In this document: positions 1 through 7,290 of the stretch, in pieces | How the letters are laid out: each line of letters opens with the position of its first letter | Numbering within the stretch: the first letter of the stretch is position 1 | Source: Pseudonocardia ammonioxydans | Lineage (GTDB): Bacteria; Actinomycetota; Actinomycetes; Mycobacteriales; Pseudonocardiaceae | Direction of reading: 5' to 3' | Assembly (NCBI RefSeq): GCF_900115005.1 | Contig: NZ_FOUY01000012.1 | Coordinates: forward strand, 62,001-126,000 | Length of the DNA stretch: 64,000 bases | Made by a program: the position numbers and the translations under genes | The notes under the pieces: generated by a model | The model's database searches: none | Seen by the model: only the letters and a program-made list of their open reading frames with translations | What the model was told of the DNA's origin: nothing

Positions 1-907
1 GTTCACCCTGGCGAACGGCTTCACGTTCGTCGAGAGCTACCTGGCCCGCGGCATGGACGTCAACGAGTTCGCGCCGAACCTGTCGTTCTTCTTCTCCAAC
101 GGCATGGACGCCGAGTACACCGTGCTCGGCCGGGTCGCCCGCCGGATCTGGGCGGTCGCGATGCGCGAGCGCTACGGCGCGAACGAGCGGTCGCAGAAGC
201 TCAAGTACCACGTCCAGACCTCGGGCCGGTCCCTGCACGCGCAGGAGATGAACTTCAACGACATCCGGACCACGCTGCAGGCGCTGTGCGCGCTCTACGA
301 CAACGCGAACTCGCTGCACACCAACGCCTACGACGAGGCGATCACGACGCCGAGCCAGGAGTCGGTGCGGCGCGCGATGGCCATCCAGATGATCATCAAC
401 AAGGAGTGGGGCCTGTCGCTGAACGAGAACCCGCTGCAGGGTTCGTTCGTCATCGACGAGCTGACCGACCTCGTCGAGGAGGCCGTGCTCCGCGAGTTCG
501 AGTCGATCGCCGAGCGCGGCGGCGTGCTCGGGGCGATGGAGACCGGCTACCAGCGCGGCAAGATCCAGGACGAGTCGATGCTCTACGAGCACCGCAAGCA
601 CTCGGGTGACCTGCCGATCATCGGCGTGAACACCTTCCTCAAGCCCGACGAGGGCGACGAGGAGCCGCAGGAGATCGAGCTGGCCCGGGCCACCGAGTCC
701 GAGAAGCGTTCCCAGCTCGAGCGCCTGGAGGACTTCCAGTCCCGCCACCGCACCGAGGCCGAGCAGGCACTGCGCCGGCTGCAGGACGTGGCCACCGGCG
801 ACGGCAACGTGTTCGACGAGTTGATGAAGGCTGCCCGGGTGTGCTCGCTGGGCCAGCTCACCACCGCGTTCTTCGAGGTCGGTGGCCAGTACCGCCGCAA
901 CATGTGA
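1..907 (+). CDS. icmF: Fused isobutyryl-CoA mutase IcmF, C-terminal part (5' truncated by window)
   Basis: The reading frame is open from base 2, so the gene begins before the window; about 301 residues are visible. They match the C-terminal part of the substrate-binding domain of the B12-dependent acyl-CoA mutase family: a [19 protein letters not shown] block, a HTNAYDEA segment and a conserved [14 protein letters not shown] stretch. Overall they resemble IcmF, the fusion of the B12 domain, G-protein chaperone and mutase that interconverts isobutyryl-CoA and n-butyryl-CoA. The N-terminal B12 and GTPase domains are not visible, so the call rests on the C-terminal sequence. Methylmalonyl-CoA mutase is the main alternative but fits less well. 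The gene ends in a GC-rich hairpin facing a convergent transporter gene. Confidence 0.85.
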   Translation, partial: FTLANGFTFVESYLARGMDVNEFAPNLSFFFSNGMDAEYTVLGRVARRIWAVAMRERYGANERSQKLKYHVQTSGRSLHAQEMNFNDIRTTLQALCALYDNANSLHTNAYDEAITTPSQESVRRAMAIQMIINKEWGLSLNENPLQGSFVIDELTDLVEEAVLREFESIAERGGVLGAMETGYQRGKIQDESMLYEHRKHSGDLPIIGVNTFLKPDEGDEEPQEIELARATESEKRSQLERLEDFQSRHRTEAEQALRRLQDVATGDGNVFDELMKAARVCSLGQLTTAFFEVGGQYRRNM

Positions 908-916
908 CGCCGGCCC

Positions 917-950
917 GGGGCGGGGCCGCGCATCCCGCGCGCCCCGCCCC
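917..950. terminator. Bidirectional GC hairpin between convergent icmF and MFS gene
   Basis: GGGGCGGG at 917 pairs with CCCGCCCC ending at 950, with an inner CGCG/CGCG stem. It lies just after the icmF stop and just before the stop of the opposing transporter gene. There is no U-tract, as is usual for high-GC actinobacterial terminators. Confidence 0.55.
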
Positions 951-955
951 ACGGC

Positions 956-2371
956 TCACCAGCGGCCGCGCTGGTTCGGCACCCGGGCCACGAACACGCC
1001 GGCCACGACCATCAGCCCGGCCAGCACCGCGAAGGTGATCCCACCGGCCCGGCCCGGGTCCCCGCTCGCGGTGATCACCGCGGTCATCACCGACACCGCG
1101 GCGATCCCGCCCATCTGCCGGAACATCGTCCGCAGCCCGGACACCGCGGCGACCTGGTCGGGCACCAGGTGCATGGCCGCGTTGTTCGCCGCCGGGGCGG
1201 CCAGGCCACCGCCCAGCCCGAGCACCGTGGAACCGAGGAACAGCCAGGTCGCCGGGTCACCGAAGGGCGGCGGCACGGCCGTCACCACCAGGCCCGCCGC
1301 GGTGGCGCCCAGCCCGACGAGCAGCAGCGGGCGGAACCCGGCCCGGCGCAGCAGCGCGACCGAGGCCCCGGACGCGGCGATCGTGCCGATCGCCCGCCCG
1401 GTCAGCAGCGCGCCGGCCACGAACGCCGCCATCTCGTAGCGGACCTGGGCGTACAGCGGCAGGGTCGCCGAGAAGCCGATCACCACGGCGCCGAAGACGA
1501 CGTTGGTGATGTTCATGATCCCCAGGCCGCGCCCGGCGAGCAGCCGGACCGGGACGACCGGGTCGGGGCGTCGCCGGGAGTGCAGCACGAACGCCACCCC
1601 GGCCAGCACGGCGACGACCGCGGCCAGGGCGGTCAGCAGCACCCCGGACCCGGTTCCCGACCCGGAGGAGCCGAGCCGGGTGATCGTGAGCATCGTGGCC
1701 AGCAGGGTGAGCACGAGCAGGCCGATCCCGACGACGTCGACCCGGCCGGCCCCGCGGTGCGGCGGGTCGTCGACCAGCGCCAGGCCGAACGCCAGCAGCA
1801 CCACCCCGAGCGGGACGTTGACCAGGAAGATCCCGTGCCAGGACCAGGTGGTGAGCACCAGCCCGCCCACCAGCGGCCCGAGGATCGCCCCGATCGGGAA
1901 GACGCTGGTGAACAGGGCGAGCGCCCGGTCCCGGTCGTGGCCGAACTGGTGGGCGACGACGCCGTTCGCGGCCGGGAGCATGATCCCGCCGGCGAGCCCC
2001 TGCACCAGCCGGCACGCGATCAGCGCGCCGATCGACGGGCTCAGTGCACTGAGCCCGGAGGTCAGCGTGAACAGTGCGACCCCGGCGAGGAACATCCGGC
2101 GCCCGCCGAACCGGTCCGAGAGCCAGCCCCCGAGCGGCAGCGCGAGGATCTGGCCGACGGCCGCACCCGTGATCACCCAGCCGGTCCACGCCAGGTCCGC
2201 CCCCAGGTCCCCGCTGATCGTCGTGATCGCGATGGCGACCGAGGTGCCGTCCAGCGAGAACATCAGCAACGCCAGCCCGACCACGGCGAACACCAGCTTG
2301 CGCCGGGGTAGTGGGGTGTCCGGCGGCGGAGCGCCGCCCGGCCGGTCGGTGTCGGGGACCGTGTCGGTCAC
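956..2371 (-). CDS. MFS transporter, DHA2 (EmrB/QacA) type
   Basis: This 471-residue membrane protein begins at GTG (2371). It has a short Pro-rich cytoplasmic N-terminus followed by about 14 hydrophobic segments, typical of proton-driven drug exporters of the DHA2 class. Visible family motifs are the loop-2/3 motif GGWLSDRFGGRR (about residue 85), RLVQGLAGGIMLPAAN, and a motif-C-like FPIGAILGPLVGG. The substrate cannot be told from sequence. The gene is convergent with icmF. The region upstream of its start holds an AT-richer stretch with a small inverted repeat that may carry promoter and operator. It is not in an obvious operon. Confidence 0.85.
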   Translation of the reverse strand: MTDTVPDTDRPGGAPPPDTPLPRRKLVFAVVGLALLMFSLDGTSVAIAITTISGDLGADLAWTGWVITGAAVGQILALPLGGWLSDRFGGRRMFLAGVALFTLTSGLSALSPSIGALIACRLVQGLAGGIMLPAANGVVAHQFGHDRDRALALFTSVFPIGAILGPLVGGLVLTTWSWHGIFLVNVPLGVVLLAFGLALVDDPPHRGAGRVDVVGIGLLVLTLLATMLTITRLGSSGSGTGSGVLLTALAAVVAVLAGVAFVLHSRRRPDPVVPVRLLAGRGLGIMNITNVVFGAVVIGFSATLPLYAQVRYEMAAFVAGALLTGRAIGTIAASGASVALLRRAGFRPLLLVGLGATAAGLVVTAVPPPFGDPATWLFLGSTVLGLGGGLAAPAANNAAMHLVPDQVAAVSGLRTMFRQMGGIAAVSVMTAVITASGDPGRAGGITFAVLAGLMVVAGVFVARVPNQRGRW

Positions 2372-2404
2372 GGAGGTACCACCTGCCTCTGCTGAAAGCG
2401 CTAC

Positions 2405-2440
2405 CTCATGTGCTTACCACAAGCTAACTATTCGGCGGGC
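2405..2440 (-). promoter_or_regulatory. Candidate promoter/operator region of the DHA2 transporter
   Basis: A locally AT-rich stretch upstream of the GTG start at 2371 contains the inverted repeat TGCTTaccacAAGCT. This resembles sites of MarR/HxlR-type regulators of efflux pumps, but no regulator gene adjoins it, so this is only a suggestion. Confidence 0.25.
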
Positions 2441-2465
2441 CCCCACCCGGCCCCGCACACACCGG

Positions 2466-2498
2466 GGGCCGGGCACGTGGTGATCACGTACCCGGCCC
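2466..2498. terminator. GC hairpin downstream of the 36-residue basic peptide gene
   Basis: GGGCCGGG..ACGTG pairs with CACGT..CCCGGCCC around a short loop, with one mismatch. It lies between the end of the small gene (2547) and the promoter region of the next minus-strand gene. Confidence 0.45.
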
Positions 2499-2546
2499 GC
2501 GGTGCTCCGGCGCCGCCCGCCCCGACCCGGGCGGCCACCGGTCAGG

Positions 2547-2657
2547 TCAGCGGCGCGCCTTGCTGGTCCGGCGGCCGCGGTTCCAGCCACCGAGGATGCC
2601 GAGGACCTCGACGAACGACTCGGCAGCCTTGGAGAGCTTTCGACCGGCCTTCTTCAT
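2547..2657 (-). CDS. Small basic protein of 36 residues, unknown function
   Basis: This short ORF starts at ATG (2657) with a strong GGGAGG Shine-Dalgarno about 8 bases upstream and ends in a hairpin 50-80 bases downstream. The peptide starts MKKAGRKLSKAAESFVEVLG and ends WNRGRRTSKARR. It has a short amphipathic central helix between Lys/Arg-rich ends and carries no signal peptide or Cys. The ribosome-binding site and terminator argue it is expressed. I do not recognise the family. It could be a nucleic-acid- or membrane-associated small protein, but nothing in the neighbourhood fixes a role. Confidence 0.55.
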   Translation of the reverse strand: MKKAGRKLSKAAESFVEVLGILGGWNRGRRTSKARR

Positions 2658-2921
2658 CGGGTGTTCCTCCCGGGGATACGAGCTGATGCTGGGGGCGCCG
2701 GTCACCGTCGCAGACCAGGGACGACGGCCTGGCGAGGGGGTGTTGCTCCGTCCCGGTGGCGCTGCGGGCCGCAGTACTTCCGATCTGGAGATGACACCAC
2801 CCGGACGGCGCAACCGGGCCCGGCGTGTCCGGTGGAGAACGTCCGTCCGGAGCAGTGTGAATCGGCGCACCGTCGCCCGACACGTCCGATGAGGGAAACC
2901 CTGCCCGGGACCACCGGCCGC

Positions 2922-4163
2922 TCAGGCCGGCGCCGGGATGCGCCGCAGCGCCAGGGCCAGCACGAGCGCGCCCGCCAGCAGGGCGCTGACGTAGCAGACC
3001 ACACCGAACCAGCCGGCCTGGTCGTAGGCGATCCCGCCGACCGCTCCCCCGGCGCTGGAGCCGGCGTAGTACCCGACCAGGTACAGGGAGGACGCCTGGG
3101 CCGGCACCGCCCCGGGCAGCAGTACCGACCGGCGCCCGACCCAGCTGCTGGCGACCGAGTGCGCCCCGAAGAACCCGACCGTGACCAGCAGCAGCCCGGC
3201 CAGCACGGAGCCGAGCACGTCCGGCAGCGTCACCCAGGCCCCGGCGAGGGCGAGCAGGGTGGCGACCCACAGCACCGGGCGGCGGCCGAACCGGTCCCCC
3301 AGCAGCCCGGCCCGGGTCGACGCCCAGCTGCCGGCGAGGTAACCGAGGAAGACCAGCCCGACGAGCGTGCCGGGCAACGAGAACGGCGGGGCGAGCAGCC
3401 GGAACCCGAGGTAGTTGTAGACCGTCACGAACGCGCCCATCAGCAGGAACGCCATCCCGAACAGGCACAGCAGGCCGGGGTCGGCGAGATGGCGGCGCAG
3501 CGGCCCGCCGAGCTCGCGCAGCCGGGTCCGCTGCGGGGTGGGCGCGGTCGGCTCCGGCAGCAGGAACCGGAACGCCACCGTCGCCAGCACCGACACCGCG
3601 CCGACGGCGGCCAACCCGGCCCGCCAGCCGCCGGCCTCGGCGACCCAGGCCGCGATCAGGCGTCCGGAGAGCCCACCGAGAGTGTTGCCGGCGATGAGCA
3701 GGCCGACGGCGCCGCCGAGGTGGCGCGCGGTGACCTCGTGCGTCAGGTGCGCCATCGACAGCGCGGGCAGCGCGGCCAGCGTGATCCCCTGCAGGGCGCG
3801 CACGGCCACGAGCGCGCCGAAGCTCGGCGCGAACGGCGCGAGCAGGGCCAGCACCGCGGAGGCGCCCAGCGCCCACGTCATCACCCGCGTCCGGCCCCAG
3901 GACTCGGTGACCGCGGACAGCGGCAGCACCGCGAGGGCGAGCGTGCCGGTGGTCGCCGAGAGCGCGAGGCTGGCCATCGACGAGCCGACGCCGAACTCCG
4001 CCGAGAGCCCGGGCAGCAGCCCCTGGACGCTGTAGACCAGCACGAACGTCGCCATGCCGGACAGCCACAGCGCGGCGCCGAGCCGGCGGAACCCCGGGGT
4101 GCCGCGTTCGTGGGCGGGCGCGAGGCGGGCGGTGGCGGTCCCGGCGCGTTCGGTCGTTGTCAT
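2922..4163 (-). CDS. MFS transporter (YnfM-like, 12 TM)
   Basis: This is a 413-residue protein with about 12 hydrophobic segments. ATG at 4163 is chosen; an upstream in-frame ATG at 4202 would extend into the probable promoter and operator. It resembles the YnfM/CynX-like exporter branch of the MFS, with the loop motif GDRFGRRPVLW in the second half. It is divergently transcribed from a LysR regulator 68 bp away, the usual arrangement for a LysR-controlled efflux or uptake gene. The substrate is unknown. Confidence 0.8.
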   Translation of the reverse strand: MTTTERAGTATARLAPAHERGTPGFRRLGAALWLSGMATFVLVYSVQGLLPGLSAEFGVGSSMASLALSATTGTLALAVLPLSAVTESWGRTRVMTWALGASAVLALLAPFAPSFGALVAVRALQGITLAALPALSMAHLTHEVTARHLGGAVGLLIAGNTLGGLSGRLIAAWVAEAGGWRAGLAAVGAVSVLATVAFRFLLPEPTAPTPQRTRLRELGGPLRRHLADPGLLCLFGMAFLLMGAFVTVYNYLGFRLLAPPFSLPGTLVGLVFLGYLAGSWASTRAGLLGDRFGRRPVLWVATLLALAGAWVTLPDVLGSVLAGLLLVTVGFFGAHSVASSWVGRRSVLLPGAVPAQASSLYLVGYYAGSSAGGAVGGIAYDQAGWFGVVCYVSALLAGALVLALALRRIPAPA

Positions 4164-4222
4164 CGCGTACGACCATAGGGATGCCACATCGAATGCGTCC
4201 AATGCATGCCTCCCCCGGCTAA

Positions 4223-4238
4223 CATGCAGATGTGCATG
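4223..4238. promoter_or_regulatory. LysR-type operator palindrome between divergent MFS and lysR genes
   Basis: CATGCA-gatg-TGCATG is a perfect 6-bp inverted repeat overlapping the regulator's GTG start; a second ATGCAT lies about 20 bp upstream. The position suits an autoregulatory LysR site. It is predicted from symmetry only. Confidence 0.45.
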
Positions 4239-5152
4239 AATCTCTGGCCCCGGCGCTGCACCGCTTCGCCGCCGTCGCCCACGACGGGCACCTCACCCGG
4301 GCCGCCGAGCGGATCGGCGTGCCGCAACCGACGCTCTCCCGGGCGATCGCCCGCCTCGAGGACGAGCTGGGCGTCGCGCTGTTCCACCGGGTCGGGCGCG
4401 GGCTGCGGCTGACCCCGGCCGGGCGGACGCTGCTGCCGCGCGCCGAGGCCGCGCTCGCCGAGCTGGCCGCGGCCGCCGCGGAGCTGGCCGGCGACACCGA
4501 CCCCGCGACCGGGCGGGTCGCGTTCGGTTTCCTCGGCACGCTCGGCACCGAGGTCGTGCCGCGGATCCTGCGCGGCTTCCGGGACGCGCACCCGCGGGTG
4601 CGGATCGAGCTGGTGCAGAACCCGCACGCGGAGCTGCTCGACCGGGTCCGCGACGGCACCGTCGACCTCGCGCTGACCTCGCCGATGCCCGACGAGCCCG
4701 GCCTCACCGCGACCGCGCTGGCCGAGGAGGAGCTGCGCCTGGTCGTCCCGGCCGGGCACCGGCTGGCCGGGCGCCCGGCGGTGGACCTCGCCGAGGTCGC
4801 CGACGAACCGTTCCTGCTCTTCGCCCGCGGGTACGGGCTGCACGGCACCGTCGAGGCGTGGTGCGAGCAGGCGGGGTTCCGGCCGCGCCGCGCGTTCGAG
4901 GGCGGCGAGACCGGAACGCTGCGCGGGCTGGCCGGTGCCGGGCTCGGCGTCGCGCTGCTGCCGCTCGGGCCGGCCGTCCCGGGTGTGGTGCAGCTGCCGG
5001 TGCGGGCACCGCGCACGGTGCGGACGCTCGGGATGGTGCACGCGGCGGGCGACCGGCCGACCCCGCCGGTCGGTGATCTGCGTGCCTTCGTCGCCGAGCA
5101 CGGCCCCCGGTTGCTGTCCCACGGGTTACCGTCGGCGCCGTGGAACGTGTGA
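4232..5152 (+). CDS. LysR-family transcriptional regulator
   Basis: This 306-residue protein has an N-terminal winged HTH (about residues 5-63, RAAERIGVPQPTLSRAIARL) and a type-2 periplasmic-binding-like effector domain (from about residue 90). The GTG start at 4232 lies inside a palindrome, and there is no strong Shine-Dalgarno. It is divergent to the MFS transporter, which is its likely target. Its last codons overlap the start of the following metal-receptor gene by 13 bases, so those two genes may be co-transcribed. The effector is unknown. Confidence 0.88.
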   Translation: MHESLAPALHRFAAVAHDGHLTRAAERIGVPQPTLSRAIARLEDELGVALFHRVGRGLRLTPAGRTLLPRAEAALAELAAAAAELAGDTDPATGRVAFGFLGTLGTEVVPRILRGFRDAHPRVRIELVQNPHAELLDRVRDGTVDLALTSPMPDEPGLTATALAEEELRLVVPAGHRLAGRPAVDLAEVADEPFLLFARGYGLHGTVEAWCEQAGFRPRRAFEGGETGTLRGLAGAGLGVALLPLGPAVPGVVQLPVRAPRTVRTLGMVHAAGDRPTPPVGDLRAFVAEHGPRLLSHGLPSAPWNV

Positions 5153-5898
5153 TCGACGACGAGGGCCGCGAGGTGGCTGTTCCGGCAGCGGTACGACGGG
5201 TGGTGTCGCTGGTGCCGTCGCTGACCGAGGCCGTCGAGGCGACCGCGCCGGGCACCGTGGTCGGGGCGACCGACTGGTGCACCCATCCCGCCGACCTGGC
5301 CGCCGAGCGGGTCCGCGGCACCAAGAACCCGGACATCGAGAGGATCGTCGCGCTCGCGCCGGACCTGGTGCTCGCCAACCAGGAGGAGAACCGGCCACCG
5401 GACCTGGACGCGCTGCGCGCGGCCGGCCTCGCGGTCTACGTCACCGACATCCGCGACGTCGACGGCGGGCTCGCCTCGCTCGGCCGGATGCTCGCCGCCT
5501 GCGGACTCGGCGAACCGGACTGGCTGCGGGAGGCACGCACGATCTGGGACCGGATCGAGCCCGCGACGCCGCGGCTGCGCGCGGTCGTGCCGATCTGGCG
5601 CAAGCCCTGGATGGCGGTCGGGTCGGACACCTTCACCGGTGCCGTGCTGGACCGGCTCGGGATCGACAACGTCCTGGCCGACTCCCCCGAGCGCTACCCG
5701 AGGATCGACCCCACCGCGCTGCCCGAGCACGACCTGGTGGTGCTGCCCGACGAGCCCTACACCTTCACCGCCGACGACGGCCCGGAGGCCTTCGCGGCCC
5801 CGTCCGCCCTGGTCAGCGGCCGGCTGCTGACCTGGTACGGCCCCAGCCTCGTGGAAGCCGGGCAGTTGGCGGCCTGTGAGTGGTTATCGCGGTCCTGA
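5140..5898 (+). CDS. Helical-backbone metal receptor (BtuF/cobalamin-binding-like protein)
   Basis: This 252-residue protein has the class-III periplasmic-binding fold seen in BtuF-like receptors: an N-terminal RRVVSLVPSLTEAVEA block, WCTHPADL and KNPDIERIVALAPDLVLANQEENR, then a C-terminal lobe after a long linking helix. There is no signal peptide or lipobox, so it is probably cytoplasmic, as in many actinobacterial members; binding of corrinoid or metal is inferred from the family. It starts at GTG inside the end of the LysR gene. Its last residues (EWLSRS) and stop codon are encoded by a 40-bp palindrome, as in the SDR gene ending at 7269. Confidence 0.7.
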   Translation: MERVIDDEGREVAVPAAVRRVVSLVPSLTEAVEATAPGTVVGATDWCTHPADLAAERVRGTKNPDIERIVALAPDLVLANQEENRPPDLDALRAAGLAVYVTDIRDVDGGLASLGRMLAACGLGEPDWLREARTIWDRIEPATPRLRAVVPIWRKPWMAVGSDTFTGAVLDRLGIDNVLADSPERYPRIDPTALPEHDLVVLPDEPYTFTADDGPEAFAAPSALVSGRLLTWYGPSLVEAGQLAACEWLSRS

Positions 5899-5915
5899 CC
5901 GCGATAACCACTCAC
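5876..5915. repeat. 40-bp dispersed palindrome, copy 1 (terminator-like)
   Basis: A perfect inverted repeat with arm GTGAGTGGTTATCGCGGT, a 4-base loop CCTG and the reverse-complement arm. The plus-strand gene's TGA lies at the loop and the minus-strand TetR gene's TGA lies in the distal arm, so one element ends both convergent genes. It is identical base for base to copy 2 (7247-7286). Confidence 0.9.
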
Positions 5916-6478
5916 GAGCGGCCGGCCCACACCCCCGTCAGGACGAAGCCGAGGTGGCGGCGCCAGACCTCGTCGTCGCCCTCGGACCACGCGATCACCT
6001 GCGCCATCGACCGCACGAGCATCCCGAGGTCGGACGGGCCGAAGTCCGCGCGCAGCACGCCCGCGTCGCGGGCCCGTCCGAGCACCTGCTCGACGACCCC
6101 GCCCCCGCGCCCGCACTCGGCGGGGACCGCCGTGGGCCCGGGCGGTCGCCCCTGCAGGATCGCGTCGTTGATCGCGCGGTCGGCGGCCTGCATCTCGAAC
6201 ATCCCGTACAGGAAGGTGGTGAACCCGCTCCACGGGTCCCCGGCCGCGCACGCATGGGCGGCGAGCCGGTCGAGCTCGCCCACCCGGTCGGGCAGCACGG
6301 CGTCGATCAGCGCACCGCGGTTCGGGAAGTGGTTGTAGAGCGTGCCGATGCTGACACCGGCCCGCTTCGCCACCCGGTCCAGCGGGACGTCGACACCGCT
6401 GCCGGTGAAGAGCTCCGTCGCCGCGGCGACCAGCCGCTCCCGGTTACGGAGGGCGTCGGCGCGCAGCGGTCGAGTCAC
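5912..6478 (-). CDS. TetR-family transcriptional repressor
   Basis: This 188-residue regulator starts at GTG (6478). Further upstream starts would place coding sequence over the operators. The HTH spans about residues 10-55 (VAKRAGVSIGTLYNHFPNRGALIDAV). The C-terminal domain is the ligand-binding type of the SbtR-like group (LVRSMAQVIAW). It is divergent from the SDR gene, and two near-identical inverted repeats lie between them, so it most likely represses itself and the SDR. Its stop codon lies in the shared 40-bp palindrome. Confidence 0.88.
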   Translation of the reverse strand: MTRPLRADALRNRERLVAAATELFTGSGVDVPLDRVAKRAGVSIGTLYNHFPNRGALIDAVLPDRVGELDRLAAHACAAGDPWSGFTTFLYGMFEMQAADRAINDAILQGRPPGPTAVPAECGRGGGVVEQVLGRARDAGVLRADFGPSDLGMLVRSMAQVIAWSEGDDEVWRRHLGFVLTGVWAGRS

Positions 6479-6492
6479 CGCGTCACCGTAAC

Positions 6493-6514
6493 AACTTGAG
6501 GGCCACCTCAGGTT
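6493..6514. promoter_or_regulatory. TetR operator O1 (imperfect)
   Basis: AACTTGAG-ggccac-CTCAGGTT has 8-bp arms with one mismatch and a 6-base spacer. It has the same architecture as O2, with centres exactly 30 bp apart, about three helical turns. Confidence 0.65.
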
Positions 6515-6521
6515 GCTGTAA

Positions 6522-6545
6522 TAAGTTGAGTATGACCTCAACTTA
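6522..6545. promoter_or_regulatory. TetR operator O2 overlapping the SDR start codon
   Basis: TAAGTTGAG-tatgac-CTCAACTTA is a perfect 9-bp inverted repeat spanning the ATG of the SDR gene. A bound repressor would block initiation of the SDR transcript directly. Confidence 0.75.
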
Positions 6546-7269
6546 CCCCGTCCTGCTCGTCGTCGGCGTCGGACCGGGCCTCGGCCTGTCCGTCGCACGC
6601 CGCTTCGGCCGCGAGGGCTACGCCGTCGCGCTCATCTCACGCTCGTCCGACCGTCATCCCGGCTACCTGCACACCCTCGCCGACGCCGGGATCGAGGCGG
6701 CCGCGTTCGCCGCGGACGCGAGCGACACCGCCCAGCTGCGTGCGGCGATCTCCGCGGCCCGCGAGCGGTTCGGCCGGATCGACGTGCTGTCGTTCGGCCC
6801 GGGTGCGCTCAACACGGTGCGCCCCGGGGACATCACCGCACTCACGCCGGACGAGGTGCGGGCCATGTCCGCGGCGGTCCTGGAACCCGCCGTCGACGCG
6901 GTCGGGCAGGTGCTGCCGGAGATGCGCGAGCGCGGCACCGGCGGGCTGCTGTTCGCCGGCGGGGCGAGCAGCGTCGTACCGATGCCTGCGCTCGGCGCAC
7001 TCGCGCTCGGGGGCGCGGCGCTACGGAACTACGCGCTCACGTTGCACGCCGCGCTCGCCGACGAGGGTGTCCACGCGGGGACGCTCACCATCGGCGGGCT
7101 GATCGAGCGCGGGGACATCCACACGGCGTTGTCGGCCGACGCGGCAGCGACGGGCGGGACGCTGCCGCCGACCCTGGACCCGGACGAGCTCGCCGACACC
7201 GTCTGGACCCTGTACCGCGACCGGGACCGAGTGGAGGCCATGGCTGGTGAGTGGTTATCGCGGTCCTGA
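6532..7269 (+). CDS. SDR-family oxidoreductase lacking the canonical Tyr/Lys pair
   Basis: This 245-residue Rossmann protein has the NAD(P) site VGVGPGLGLSVARRF at residues 8-22 and a classical SDR layout, but the usual Ser...YxxxK signature is absent. The region GGASSVVPMPALGALALGGA keeps a Ser yet has no Tyr or Lys at the expected spacing. It may have non-standard chemistry or a binding role. It belongs to an SDR subgroup with a GPGLG nucleotide loop. The ATG at 6532 lies inside the TetR operator. The C-terminus (EWLSRS) comes from the 40-bp palindrome. Confidence 0.75.
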   Translation: MTSTYPVLLVVGVGPGLGLSVARRFGREGYAVALISRSSDRHPGYLHTLADAGIEAAAFAADASDTAQLRAAISAARERFGRIDVLSFGPGALNTVRPGDITALTPDEVRAMSAAVLEPAVDAVGQVLPEMRERGTGGLLFAGGASSVVPMPALGALALGGAALRNYALTLHAALADEGVHAGTLTIGGLIERGDIHTALSADAAATGGTLPPTLDPDELADTVWTLYRDRDRVEAMAGEWLSRS

Positions 7270-7286
7270 CCGCGATAACCACTCAC
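7247..7286. repeat. 40-bp dispersed palindrome, copy 2 (terminator-like)
   Basis: Identical to copy 1. It encodes the last codons and stop of the SDR gene and sits 4 bp from the stop codon of the convergent GMC oxidoreductase gene, so it probably ends both transcripts. Confidence 0.9.
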
Positions 7287-7290
7287 GGGC

